DNA of 64,000 nt, from contig NZ_JRLV01000010.1 in NCBI RefSeq assembly GCF_000769915.1, positions 122,068 to 186,067 of the forward strand, written 5' to 3'. Each line of letters begins with the position of its first letter. The first letter of the stretch is position 1. This DNA is from Flavobacterium beibuense F44-8. Its GTDB lineage: Bacteria; Bacteroidota; Bacteroidia; Flavobacteriales; Flavobacteriaceae. Positions 45,214-54,401 of the stretch are shown here, one piece after another. Both the position numbers and the translations under genes were made by a program. Below the pieces are notes generated by a model, which had not been told where the DNA came from, did not search any database, and was given only the letters and a program-made list of their open reading frames with translations.

Positions 45214-48200
45214 ATGCACGATCATTACTTTAAAAGATGGAACCTTATTTTAGGATGGACTTCTTTTGCTGTTGCTCTTATTACCTATTCGCTCACTGTA
45301 GAACCCACTGTTAGTTTTTGGGACTCGGGTGAATACATATCTACTGCCGCCAAGCTACAGGTAGGCCATCCGCCAGGCGCTCCGCTCTACCAGTTAATAG
45401 GATCGGTCTTTGCACTTTTTGCATTCTCTAAAGAAAAAGTTGCTCTAATGGTAAATATGGTATCGGTATTTTCGGCAGCATTTGCCATACTTTTTATGTA
45501 CTGGTCGGTTTCATTACTATTAAAAAACATTGTTGTAAAGTTTGGAGAACTAACAAAAGGCAACACCATAATGATACTGGGAAGCTCATTTATAGGCTGT
45601 TTGTGCCTTACCTTTTCAGACAGTTTTTGGTTTAACGCTACCGAAGCCGAGGTGTACGCCATGGCATCTTTATTTATATCGTTATTAATGTGGGCAGGAT
45701 TACGCTGGGGCGAAGAAATGCATTTACCAAACGGTAACCGTTGGCTATTATTAATCTCACTCTTGGTAGGATTATCATTTGGAGTGCATTTTTTAGCACT
45801 ATTAACCATACCGTCAATTGGCCTTATTTATTACTTTAAAAATTATAAAACAGTAACTACTAAAAATTTTATACTAGCCAATATCGCTATAGTAGGTGTA
45901 TTGCTTTTTGTATTTAAGTTTTTAATGCCATACACAATGGCACTGTTTGGCAAAACCGAAATATTTGCCGTAAACACGTTAAGACTACCTTTTAATTCGG
46001 GCACTATAATAATGGGGCTATTGGTTGTGAGCTTCTTTTATTACGGACTACGATACACAAAACAAAAGGGACTACCTCTTTACAACACAGCAATACTTTG
46101 CACCCTTTTTATGTTTATTGGTTTTTCCAGTTGGCTGGTTTTACCGGTACGATCTAACGCCGGAGTAGTAATTAATGAAGTGCCTCCTACCGATGCTGCC
46201 GAACTATTGGCATATTATAACCGCGAAAATTATGGCGAGCAAAAAGTATTTTACGGTCCGCTTTATACCGAAACCTATGCAGGCTTAGACCCGGACAATC
46301 CGTTTTCAGACGCAAAACCAAACTATGAGCGCGATTACAAAACCCGTAAATATGTAGCCGTAAACAATTATAAAAACGCAGTACATAACACCCACAAAGA
46401 CCACAACGGTATATTACCCCGTATGATTAGCGAAAAACACGCCGCTAATTACATGGCATACACTGCCCCACCAAAATTTAAGATAAATCCGCAATACGAT
46501 TTTTCTCAGGATCTTGGCAAATATGGCATTGATATAAATAATATTAGTCAGGATGAAGCCTATACCGCCATGAGCGAGATAAAATCACAGCTTACCGATG
46601 TGATAAACGAATTCAAATCGGCCTACAATAGAGGGGAAATCGATTATGAAGGTTATGACAGATTCCTTAAAACTTACAAAAGCTACCTTATTGTAGAAAA
46701 ACCAACATTAATGCAAAACATGCAGTTTATGGCCGAATATCAGTTTGGCTATATGTTTTGGCGTTACCTAATGTGGAACTTTGCAGGAAAACAAAACGAT
46801 GTGCAGGGAGAAGGCGACCACCTTAACGGGAACTGGCTTAGCGGCTTTAAAGCCATAGATGAAGCCCGACTGGGAGCGCAAAGCCATCTTACCTCAGACA
46901 TGTTAAATAACAAAGGACGCAACATATACTTTTTTATACCTTTTATACTAGGCCTAATAGGATTTATTTTCCATGCCCGTAAGGACACTAAAAGTTTTTA
47001 CACTTTATTAGTACTATTTGTATTTATGAGTTTAGCCATAAAGGTATTCCTTAATGAAAAGCCTTTTGAAGTACGCGAAAGGGACTATGTAATGGTTGGT
47101 GCTTTTTATGTTTTTGCTATTTGGATAGCTATGGGAGTTTATGCCTTATATAACAGTATACAAAAACATATAAACCAAAAAGTAGCCGTTCCGGTTATAT
47201 TAGGAGCAACATTACTGGCCGCTCCTACCCTTATGGCTTTTGAAAACTGGGATGACCATAACAGATCAGGCAGGGATACTGCGCTTGTTATGGCAAAAAC
47301 CTATCTTGATTCATGCGATCCTAATGCTATACTATTTACTATAGGAGACAACGATACTTTCCCGTTATGGTATGCACAGGAAATAGAAAACTTCAGGACT
47401 GATATTAAAGTTGCCTGCTCTACCTACCTACCTGCCGACTGGTATATTGACCAGCTGAAACAAAAAACTTATGAAGCCGAAGGTGCGCCTGTTTCAATGA
47501 ATCACAGTCAATATGTAGACGGAACCCGCGACTTTATACTATATGTACCAAGAACAGAAGAACGTTTGGACATAGATGACTTTATGGATTTTGTTTTAAT
47601 GGATGACGAGCGCGCAAAGGTAGAACTCAATAACGGACATTGGGCCAATTATTACCCGAGTAATAAAATACGCATACCGGTAGACAAAGAAGCTGTTATT
47701 AAAAATAAGGTTGTATCGCCAGATTTATATGACTCTATTGTACCGTACATAGAAATAGACCTACCTAAAGAGGCTATTTTTAAACATCAGCTGGTTATGC
47801 TGGATATTATACGCAACAACAACTGGGAGCGCCCTATCTATTTTACAGGCGGAAGCCCTAAAGCCGAAGATTATCTTTGGTTAAAAGACTACCTTCAGTT
47901 AGACGGCATGACCTACAAACTGGTACCAATAAAAACAGAAGTACCAAAAGACAGCCCAATTGACATTGGCCATATTGATTCACAAAAAATGTATGATACC
48001 GTTATGCGATGGAACTGGGGTAGCAGTAATAAAAAAATATACCTTGACCCCGAAACAAGACGTAACAGCATTACCTACCGTAAAAACCTTGCACGATTAA
48101 GCGACACTTTAATTCAGGAAGGCAAAACCGAAATGGCTAAAACCATAATTGACCTTGCCGTAACAAAACTCCCTACGCAAGATTATGGCTACCACTTCAT

Positions 48201-48459
48201 GTCTGAACCTTTTGCAGAAGGATATTATAAAGTAGGTGAAACCGAAAAGGCCCGTGAACTGGCAGCGCTGTTAATAAAGAAATATCAGGAAAACATCGCC
48301 TTTTTCAATTCGGTTAACTCACCGGGTGACATAGGAGGTTATTACAGATTATTACAAATGATCAAAAAGCAGGGTGACAATGAATTTTATGACAAACAGC
48401 TCCCTGAATTTGACCGATATTACAAAATGATGGAGCGGTTTATGGAAGACAATAGCTGA
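45214..48459 (+). CDS. DUF2723 polytopic membrane protein, first of a tandem pair
   Basis: 1081 aa. About ten to twelve membrane helices in two blocks (1-310 and about 590-690), then a soluble C-terminal half ending in TPR-like helices (MSEPFAEGYYKVGETEKARE). The first outer loop carries SFWDSGEYISTAAKL, an acidic D-x-x-E pair placed as in GT-C glycosyltransferases. DUF2723 is shared with eukaryotic TMEM260, an O-mannosyltransferase. The bacterial substrate is unknown; protein or envelope glycosylation with a lipid-linked sugar is my inference. The second copy at 48600 has the same architecture and long identical blocks. Confidence 0.9.
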   Translation: MHDHYFKRWNLILGWTSFAVALITYSLTVEPTVSFWDSGEYISTAAKLQVGHPPGAPLYQLIGSVFALFAFSKEKVALMVNMVSVFSAAFAILFMYWSVSLLLKNIVVKFGELTKGNTIMILGSSFIGCLCLTFSDSFWFNATEAEVYAMASLFISLLMWAGLRWGEEMHLPNGNRWLLLISLLVGLSFGVHFLALLTIPSIGLIYYFKNYKTVTTKNFILANIAIVGVLLFVFKFLMPYTMALFGKTEIFAVNTLRLPFNSGTIIMGLLVVSFFYYGLRYTKQKGLPLYNTAILCTLFMFIGFSSWLVLPVRSNAGVVINEVPPTDAAELLAYYNRENYGEQKVFYGPLYTETYAGLDPDNPFSDAKPNYERDYKTRKYVAVNNYKNAVHNTHKDHNGILPRMISEKHAANYMAYTAPPKFKINPQYDFSQDLGKYGIDINNISQDEAYTAMSEIKSQLTDVINEFKSAYNRGEIDYEGYDRFLKTYKSYLIVEKPTLMQNMQFMAEYQFGYMFWRYLMWNFAGKQNDVQGEGDHLNGNWLSGFKAIDEARLGAQSHLTSDMLNNKGRNIYFFIPFILGLIGFIFHARKDTKSFYTLLVLFVFMSLAIKVFLNEKPFEVRERDYVMVGAFYVFAIWIAMGVYALYNSIQKHINQKVAVPVILGATLLAAPTLMAFENWDDHNRSGRDTALVMAKTYLDSCDPNAILFTIGDNDTFPLWYAQEIENFRTDIKVACSTYLPADWYIDQLKQKTYEAEGAPVSMNHSQYVDGTRDFILYVPRTEERLDIDDFMDFVLMDDERAKVELNNGHWANYYPSNKIRIPVDKEAVIKNKVVSPDLYDSIVPYIEIDLPKEAIFKHQLVMLDIIRNNNWERPIYFTGGSPKAEDYLWLKDYLQLDGMTYKLVPIKTEVPKDSPIDIGHIDSQKMYDTVMRWNWGSSNKKIYLDPETRRNSITYRKNLARLSDTLIQEGKTEMAKTIIDLAVTKLPTQDYGYHFMSEPFAEGYYKVGETEKARELAALLIKKYQENIAFFNSVNSPGDIGGYYRLLQMIKKQGDNEFYDKQLPEFDRYYKMMERFMEDNS

Positions 48460-48475
48460 CAGAAATATTTTACAG

Positions 48476-48505
48476 GGCGGGAATTACAATAATTCCCGCC
48501 TTTTT
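48476..48505 (+). terminator. Terminator between the two DUF2723 genes
   Basis: GGCGGGAATT / AATTCCCGCC stem, ACAAT loop, TTTTT. It means the two paralogues are probably separate transcripts. Confidence 0.9.
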
Positions 48506-48599
48506 ACTTTATATTAAACATTAAAAATAAGTTTGCTTAATTACCTTTAAATAAAAAATAGTTTCTTTGCATATATAAATCCGGAATTTTCAAAACCGC

Positions 48600-51500
48600 A
48601 TGATAACATTCAACTTTAAAAAATGGAACACCATCACCGGATGGTTTGTTTTTGCCATTGCATTTATTGTTTATTCGCTAACCGTAGAGCCAACCATGAG
48701 TTTTTGGGATTGTGGCGAGTACATCACCACAGCCGCAAAGCTTGAGGTAGGTCACCCGCCGGGAGCTCCTTTATTCCAAATGGTAGGTGCTTTCTTTGCC
48801 ATGTTTGCATCGGGTCCTGACAAGGAAGCTCTTATGGTTAATATGGTATCGGTAGCCTCCAGTGCATTCACCATACTTTTTATGTTTTGGTCATTAACCA
48901 TGATAATACGATCACTGGTTGAGAAATTTTCCGAATTTAATAACAACAATGCCTTTATGGTATTAGGGAGTTCTGCCGTTGGCGCACTTGCCTTTACCTT
49001 TACAGACAGCTTTTGGTTTAATGCGGTTGAAGCCGAGGTGTATGCCATGGCATCGTTATTTATAGCATTATTACTTTGGCTTGGATTACGCTGGGAGCAG
49101 GACATGAACACTCCGCGAGGCAACAAATGGTTACTTATCATATCACTGGTAGTAGGTTTATCATTTGGTGTTCACTTTATGGCACTGCTTACCATCCCTG
49201 CAATCGGATTTATATACTTCTTTAAGAACTACGAAAAAGTTACAGTAAAAAGCTTCATCATAGCAAATATTGTTATTGTAGCCATACTCCTTTTCATTTT
49301 CAAATTACTATTACCATACACACTTGCTCTTTTTGGTAAGACCGAAATATTTATGGTCAACAAAATGGGACTTCCGTTTAACTCAGGAACCATATTTGTA
49401 GCCATACTACTGGTAGCCTTCTTTTACTTCGGGCTTAGCTATACCCGTAAAAAAGGATATGCACTTGCCAATACACTTACTCTTTGTATACTATTTATCT
49501 TTATAGGTTTCTCTACCTGGATGATGTTACCTATACGTGCTAACGCAAACGTGGTTATTAATGAGAACAGACCATCGGATGCTGCCGAGGTACTTGCTTA
49601 CTATAATCGTGAGCAGTATGGTGAGCAAAAACTGTTTTATGGCCCTATGTATTCTGATATTTATGCCGGACTTGATGCCGACAAACCATATGAGGATGAA
49701 AAACCAAACTACCAAAGGGATTATAAAACCGGAAAATATGTTATTGTAAACAATTACATAAACGCAAAACAGAATACCGATGACAACCACAAAGGCTTTA
49801 TGCCGAGAATGTGGAGTACAGACAACGGTCATCCGGTAAACTATATGAATTTCACAAAACCTCTTGACTTTAGGATAGACCCTAATTATGATTTTTCAAG
49901 AGACCTTGTACAATATGGCCTTCCTTTAGATCAGATGAGTGATGAGGAAATAGGGAAAGCTATGGCACAGGTGCGTGATGAACTTCAAAACATAATCAAT
50001 CAGTTCAAAGCCTCTTACCAAAAAGGAGAACTGGATCTTGACGATTACGACAAATTCCTTAGAAACTACAGCAGTTACCTTATAATAGAGAAACCATCGT
50101 TTACTGACAACATGAAGTTCATGTTCCAATACCAGTTTGGTTATATGTATTTCAGGTACTTTATGTGGAACTTTACCGGTAGGCAAAACGACATACAGGG
50201 ACGTTATGATAATTATGACGGCAACTGGATGAGTGGTATCAAATTTATTGATGAGAACCACGTGGGTCCACAAAGCAATCTGACAGAAGATCAGCTTAAC
50301 AACAAGGCAAGGAACTTTTACTACTTCTTACCTCTATTATTAGGATTTATAGGATTATGCTACCATGCATCAAGAGACCCTAAGAGTTTCTATGTATTAC
50401 TTATACTATTCCTGTTTACAGGACTTGCCCTTAAGGTGTACCTAAACGAAAGACCTTTCGAGCCAAGGGAGAGAGACTATGCCCTTGTAGGATCATTCTA
50501 TGTATTTGCCATGTGGATAGGTATAGGTGTATATGCTATTTATGAAGCTATACAAAGATACTTAGCTCCAAAAATTGCAGGACCGGTTGTACTGGCTGCT
50601 ACATTACTGGCAGGACCTGTATTACTTGCTTCTCAAAACTGGGACGACCACGATCGTTCAGGTCGTTATACTGCACTTGCTATGGCTAAGGCTTACCTTG
50701 AGTCGTGTGACGAAAATGCCATTTTATTCACCATTGGGGATAACGACACCTTCCCGCTTTGGTATGCACAGGAAATTGAAGGCATACGTACAGACATCAG
50801 GATTGTAAACACCAGCCTTTTCATGACCGACTGGTATATAGACCAGATGAAAGCGAAAGCATACACATCTGAACCGTTACCTATATCCTTTACGCACGAT
50901 CAGTATGTACAGGGAACCAGAGACTACATGTTCTTTGATAAGCAAACTGAAAACCGTTGGGACATAAACGACTTTATATCATTTATCGCTTCAGATGACC
51001 AAAGAACAAAAGTTGAGCTTAAAAACGGACATAGCATTAACTACTTCCCTACTAATAAAATCAGGCTTAAAGTAGACCGTGAATCGGTTATAAAACACAA
51101 AGTAGTAGAGCCTGAGCTTTACGACTCTATTGTTCCTTATATCGATATTGACATTAAAGGTGATGCTATATACAAAAACCGTCTGTTAATGCTTGACATT
51201 GTTAACAACAATAACTGGGAACGCCCTATTTACTTTACCGGAGGAAGCTTTGGTGATGACGATTACATTTGGATGAAAGACTACCTTCAGTTAGATGGTA
51301 TGGTATTCAAACTTGTTCCTGTAAGAACTCCGGTTCCTAAAGAAGGAAGCCTGCTTGATATGGGACATATTGATACCGAAAAAATGTACAATATTGTTAT
51401 GAAATGGGATTGGGGTAACAGCGAAAGCCCTAACATTTATCATGACCCGGAAACCCGCAAAAACAGTATTACATACCGCACCAACCTGGCGCGACTTATG

Positions 51501-51887
51501 GAAAAACTAATCGAGGAAGGCAAAAAGGATAAAGCTAAAGATATTGCTGATCTTGCCATGACTAAGATGCCTGTAGATTACTTTGGTTACTACACCTTAC
51601 TGGAGCCTTTTGCAACAGCATACTATCAGCTTGGCGAAAAAGAAAAAGCACGTGACCTGCTTACTCAACTTATCAAAAAGTACCAGGAGAAGCTTACCTT
51701 CTACAACAGTGTTGATGTAAGGGAACAAAACAACATTATTGTTGATATTATAACCGATATTGAACGCTACAGAAGCCTTTTACTAATTATGAAAGACGAA
51801 GGTGATACCGAGCTTTACAACAAGGAAAAACCTACCTTTAATAAGTACAACGAAATGTTTAAAAGGTTTAAACGTGAAAACGAATAA
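48600..51887 (+). CDS. DUF2723 polytopic membrane protein, second of a tandem pair
   Basis: 1095 aa, same plan as its neighbour: N-terminal helix block with MSFWDCGEYITTAAKLEVGH, a long soluble middle, a second helix block (FYYFLPLLLGFIGLCYHASR; FEPRERDYALVGSFYVFAMW), and a soluble C-terminus with FTIGDNDTFPLWYAQEIEGI and TPR-like helices. The DSGE of the first copy is DCGE here. The C-terminus has an insert (VREQNNIIVDIITDIERYRS) missing from the first copy. Clear product of tandem duplication; GT-C type activity is inferred. Confidence 0.9.
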   Translation: MITFNFKKWNTITGWFVFAIAFIVYSLTVEPTMSFWDCGEYITTAAKLEVGHPPGAPLFQMVGAFFAMFASGPDKEALMVNMVSVASSAFTILFMFWSLTMIIRSLVEKFSEFNNNNAFMVLGSSAVGALAFTFTDSFWFNAVEAEVYAMASLFIALLLWLGLRWEQDMNTPRGNKWLLIISLVVGLSFGVHFMALLTIPAIGFIYFFKNYEKVTVKSFIIANIVIVAILLFIFKLLLPYTLALFGKTEIFMVNKMGLPFNSGTIFVAILLVAFFYFGLSYTRKKGYALANTLTLCILFIFIGFSTWMMLPIRANANVVINENRPSDAAEVLAYYNREQYGEQKLFYGPMYSDIYAGLDADKPYEDEKPNYQRDYKTGKYVIVNNYINAKQNTDDNHKGFMPRMWSTDNGHPVNYMNFTKPLDFRIDPNYDFSRDLVQYGLPLDQMSDEEIGKAMAQVRDELQNIINQFKASYQKGELDLDDYDKFLRNYSSYLIIEKPSFTDNMKFMFQYQFGYMYFRYFMWNFTGRQNDIQGRYDNYDGNWMSGIKFIDENHVGPQSNLTEDQLNNKARNFYYFLPLLLGFIGLCYHASRDPKSFYVLLILFLFTGLALKVYLNERPFEPRERDYALVGSFYVFAMWIGIGVYAIYEAIQRYLAPKIAGPVVLAATLLAGPVLLASQNWDDHDRSGRYTALAMAKAYLESCDENAILFTIGDNDTFPLWYAQEIEGIRTDIRIVNTSLFMTDWYIDQMKAKAYTSEPLPISFTHDQYVQGTRDYMFFDKQTENRWDINDFISFIASDDQRTKVELKNGHSINYFPTNKIRLKVDRESVIKHKVVEPELYDSIVPYIDIDIKGDAIYKNRLLMLDIVNNNNWERPIYFTGGSFGDDDYIWMKDYLQLDGMVFKLVPVRTPVPKEGSLLDMGHIDTEKMYNIVMKWDWGNSESPNIYHDPETRKNSITYRTNLARLMEKLIEEGKKDKAKDIADLAMTKMPVDYFGYYTLLEPFATAYYQLGEKEKARDLLTQLIKKYQEKLTFYNSVDVREQNNIIVDIITDIERYRSLLLIMKDEGDTELYNKEKPTFNKYNEMFKRFKRENE

Positions 51888-51911
51888 TAACTAAATTATA
51901 TTAGTAACTTT

Positions 51912-51945
51912 ATAAGCAGCTTTGAGTAAAGCTGCTTATTTTTTT
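51912..51945 (+). terminator. Strong terminator of the second DUF2723 gene, abutting the next start codon
   Basis: Perfect 12-bp stem ATAAGCAGCTTT / AAAGCTGCTTAT with a GAGT loop and a run of seven T's. It ends 3 bases before the deacetylase ATG at 51949. A near -7 element (TAACTTTA, 51905-51912) overlaps its left edge. Confidence 0.9.
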
Positions 51946-51948
51946 AGC

Positions 51949-52593
51949 ATGAAAGCATACTGGGTCAAAACAGGAAAACTGATTAAAAAGTTGTTTAACG
52001 GTTTTGTTTGGGACATCCCTAACAACAGTAATACCGTGTACCTTACTTTTGATGACGGCCCTACTCCCGAGATTACCGAGTGGGTACTTGGTGTACTGAA
52101 AAAACATGACATTAAAGCCACTTTTTTCTGTATAGGCAATAACATCAAAAAGCATCCGGATATTTTTAAAAAGGTAGCAGACGATGGTCACACTATTGCT
52201 AACCATACCTACAATCACTTAAACGGATGGAAAACCAAAAAGGAAACCTATCTGGAAAACACATTTGCCTGCGAAGAGGTAATTAAAGGCTTTACACACG
52301 AAGAATACACTACAAAACTATTCAGACCACCTTACGGAAAAATAAAATCATCTCAAGCTAAAGCAATAAGGGATGAGGGGTACAAAATAATAATGTGGGA
52401 TGTATTGAGTGCTGATTTTGATAAAACCATAACTCCCGAAAAGTGTCTTGAAAACGTTACAGAAAACACAACAGAAGGTAGCGTGATTATTTTTCACGAC
52501 AGTGTAAAAGCATTCCCTAATCTGGAATATGCCCTACCAAGAGCAATAGAATACTTAAAGAAGAAAAAGTTTAGGTTTGAGGCTATGCACTAG
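51949..52593 (+). CDS. Polysaccharide deacetylase (NodB domain)
   Basis: 214 aa from the ATG at 51949; a TTG frame from 51922 runs through a terminator and is rejected. The carbohydrate esterase 4 motifs are all present: TFDDGPTPEI (D35, D36), HTIANHTYNH (metal histidines H86, H90), FRPPYGKIKS, MWDVLSADFD, and IIFHDSVKAF. A metal-dependent deacetylase of N-acetylated glycans, possibly peptidoglycan. No clear signal peptide is seen; the basic, partly hydrophobic N-terminus might associate with membrane. Its end overlaps the convergent thioredoxin-like gene by 11 bases. Confidence 0.92.
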   Translation: MKAYWVKTGKLIKKLFNGFVWDIPNNSNTVYLTFDDGPTPEITEWVLGVLKKHDIKATFFCIGNNIKKHPDIFKKVADDGHTIANHTYNHLNGWKTKKETYLENTFACEEVIKGFTHEEYTTKLFRPPYGKIKSSQAKAIRDEGYKIIMWDVLSADFDKTITPEKCLENVTENTTEGSVIIFHDSVKAFPNLEYALPRAIEYLKKKKFRFEAMH

Positions 52594-52891
52594 TACTGGT
52601 AAATTCCTGTACCAGCCCGATAATAGTATTAGCATCCAGTTCGCCTGACTGCCTCCACACCATTTGTCCTCCCTTGTAAATCATTAACGTAGGAAGTCCT
52701 TTTATTCTTAAAGCATCGGCCAGTTCCTGATTTTTATCCACATCGATTTTTATCACCTTTGCCCTGTCTCCCAGTGCAGCAGCTACATCTCTAATTACAG
52801 GATGCATTGACACAGAAGGCTCGTTCCACTCTGTGTAAAAATCGATTAGTACAGGTACCGGGGAGTTTATAAGTTCTCCAAATTTTGACAT
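52583..52891 (-). CDS. Thioredoxin-like protein without active-site cysteines
   Basis: 102 aa, the length of thioredoxin, and the fold is clear: VLIDFYTEWNEPSVSMHPVI where thioredoxin has WCGPC, VIKIDVDKNQELADALRIKG, then the cis-proline loop LPTLMIYKGG. Both cysteines are replaced (W22-N-E-P-S26) and the protein has no cysteine at all. It cannot do dithiol exchange and may act as a binding or chaperone module. Cytoplasmic. Convergent overlap of 11 bases with the deacetylase. Confidence 0.88.
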   Translation of the reverse strand: MSKFGELINSPVPVLIDFYTEWNEPSVSMHPVIRDVAAALGDRAKVIKIDVDKNQELADALRIKGLPTLMIYKGGQMVWRQSGELDANTIIGLVQEFTSTSA

Positions 52892-52943
52892 AAAAAAAGA
52901 TTTAAACTTACTTAAAAACCTTTAGTTCCAAATAATCTATATA

Positions 52944-52951
52944 CAAATATA
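52944..52951 (-). promoter_or_regulatory. -7 promoter element for the thioredoxin-like gene
   Basis: TATATTTG on the minus strand, 52 bases before the ATG, between it and the metallophosphoesterase gene. Confidence 0.45.
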
Positions 52952-52965
52952 ACATTTTTAAGCAA

Positions 52966-54198
52966 TCACGCTACTTTTGGGCCTTTTTTTAGTTCTAATA
53001 CTGTTATTTCTGGCCAAATACCTACCCTACCTGGATAAGCGTGGAAGCCAAAGCCTCTGTTTACATATATATAGCGCCCTACATTTTCATACAGTCCGCC
53101 CCATTGTTTGTAACGATATTGTATTGGACTCCACTTTACAAAGCCCGGTATTTCTATACCAAACTGAGATCCGTGAGTATGTCCGCTAAGGGTTAAATGA
53201 TAATTATCTCTGTGGGTTTTTACCTCATGCTCCCAGTGTGATGGGTCATGACTCATAAGTATTTTAAAATCGGTTTGTTTAATACCTTCGGATGCTTTTA
53301 CCAAATCACCTGCCTGCTTAAACCCAATTCCCCAGTTCTCAACACCTATAAGGGCAATTTCATCATCCCCTTTTTTAAGCTTCACATTCTCGTTAAGCAA
53401 CAGCTTGAAATCAATTTGCCTGTGCAGGTCTTTTATAGCCTCAAAGTTTTCGTTCTTGTCCTTTTGCGAAGGCCAGGTAACATATTCACCATAATCATGA
53501 TTCCCCAAAACCGAAAACTTACCGAACTGAGGTGTTTCAATAGACCTAAAAGTCTCAATCCACGGATTCATCTCATCAGCATGGGTGTTTACAATATCAC
53601 CGGTAAACAATATAATGTCTGACTTCTGCTCATTAATCATATTAATGGCATGTTCAATTTCATGGTGATTATCAAAACTGCCACTATGCACATCAGATAT
53701 CTGGGTAATGGTAAACCCGTCAAAGCTATCCGGAAGGTCGGGATAGTAAATCGTTTTTTTATGCACCTTAAAATTATACTTCCCTTTTGTCATACCATAT
53801 AACAGGGAAAGAAAAGGTATTGCAGCAGCACCAAGTGCGATCTGGCTTACAAACTTTCGCCTGCTGGTAAGAAACGACTCGTTTGTAGTACCCGAGAATT
53901 CTTTAAGGAATCCGCCAATAACACGAATAATATCTTCACCAAACATAAATGCCATAAGCAGCATTTTGGGAATATAAGTTATCAGCAACAGCCCTATAGT
54001 GAACAGGGTATGTTTATTTTGCCCCACGCTTCGGTCAAACTGAGTGGCAAACGAGTAAAATATATAAACTACAATTAAAAGGGAAATCACCTGATAAGCA
54101 ATAAGCACCCATTTTATTCGGGTTAATGTTTTTACAGCCTGAAAAGCATACAGCTCTACCAAAACCACAAAAACAAAAAGTATAATCCAACGTAACAT
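52966..54198 (-). CDS. Membrane-anchored metallophosphoesterase
   Basis: 410 aa. Three to four N-terminal helices (about 1-110), a short link (RKFVSQIALGAAAIPFLSLL), then a calcineurin-like domain (about 150-405) with all metal motifs: ITQISDVHSGSF, LFTGDIVNTHAD, VLGNHDYGEY, LMSHDPSHWEHE and LSGHTHGSQFG. It resembles YkuE/YaeI-like phosphodiesterases that act near the membrane, possibly on UDP-lipid or phospholipid substrates. A near-consensus promoter (TTTG, 22 bases, TACCTTTA) precedes it. Confidence 0.9.
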   Translation of the reverse strand: MLRWIILFVFVVLVELYAFQAVKTLTRIKWVLIAYQVISLLIVVYIFYSFATQFDRSVGQNKHTLFTIGLLLITYIPKMLLMAFMFGEDIIRVIGGFLKEFSGTTNESFLTSRRKFVSQIALGAAAIPFLSLLYGMTKGKYNFKVHKKTIYYPDLPDSFDGFTITQISDVHSGSFDNHHEIEHAINMINEQKSDIILFTGDIVNTHADEMNPWIETFRSIETPQFGKFSVLGNHDYGEYVTWPSQKDKNENFEAIKDLHRQIDFKLLLNENVKLKKGDDEIALIGVENWGIGFKQAGDLVKASEGIKQTDFKILMSHDPSHWEHEVKTHRDNYHLTLSGHTHGSQFGIEIPGFVKWSPIQYRYKQWGGLYENVGRYIYVNRGFGFHAYPGRVGIWPEITVLELKKGPKVA

Positions 54199-54401
54199 CT
54201 AATTATTTTTAAGTAAGTGGGAATAAAGGTATTTCAAAAAAACACCCGATATTCAAATTTAACAAAGTTTCGCATGGCTCGCCTCAAAAAACGCACCATA
54301 AAACAATAAACGACACAGTAGCAGTTATGTAACACAAAAGCCTGACATATTATTCTTATTCTGCACCAGTTTGTTTATTTTTACGCCAAATAGATTTTAT
54401 C

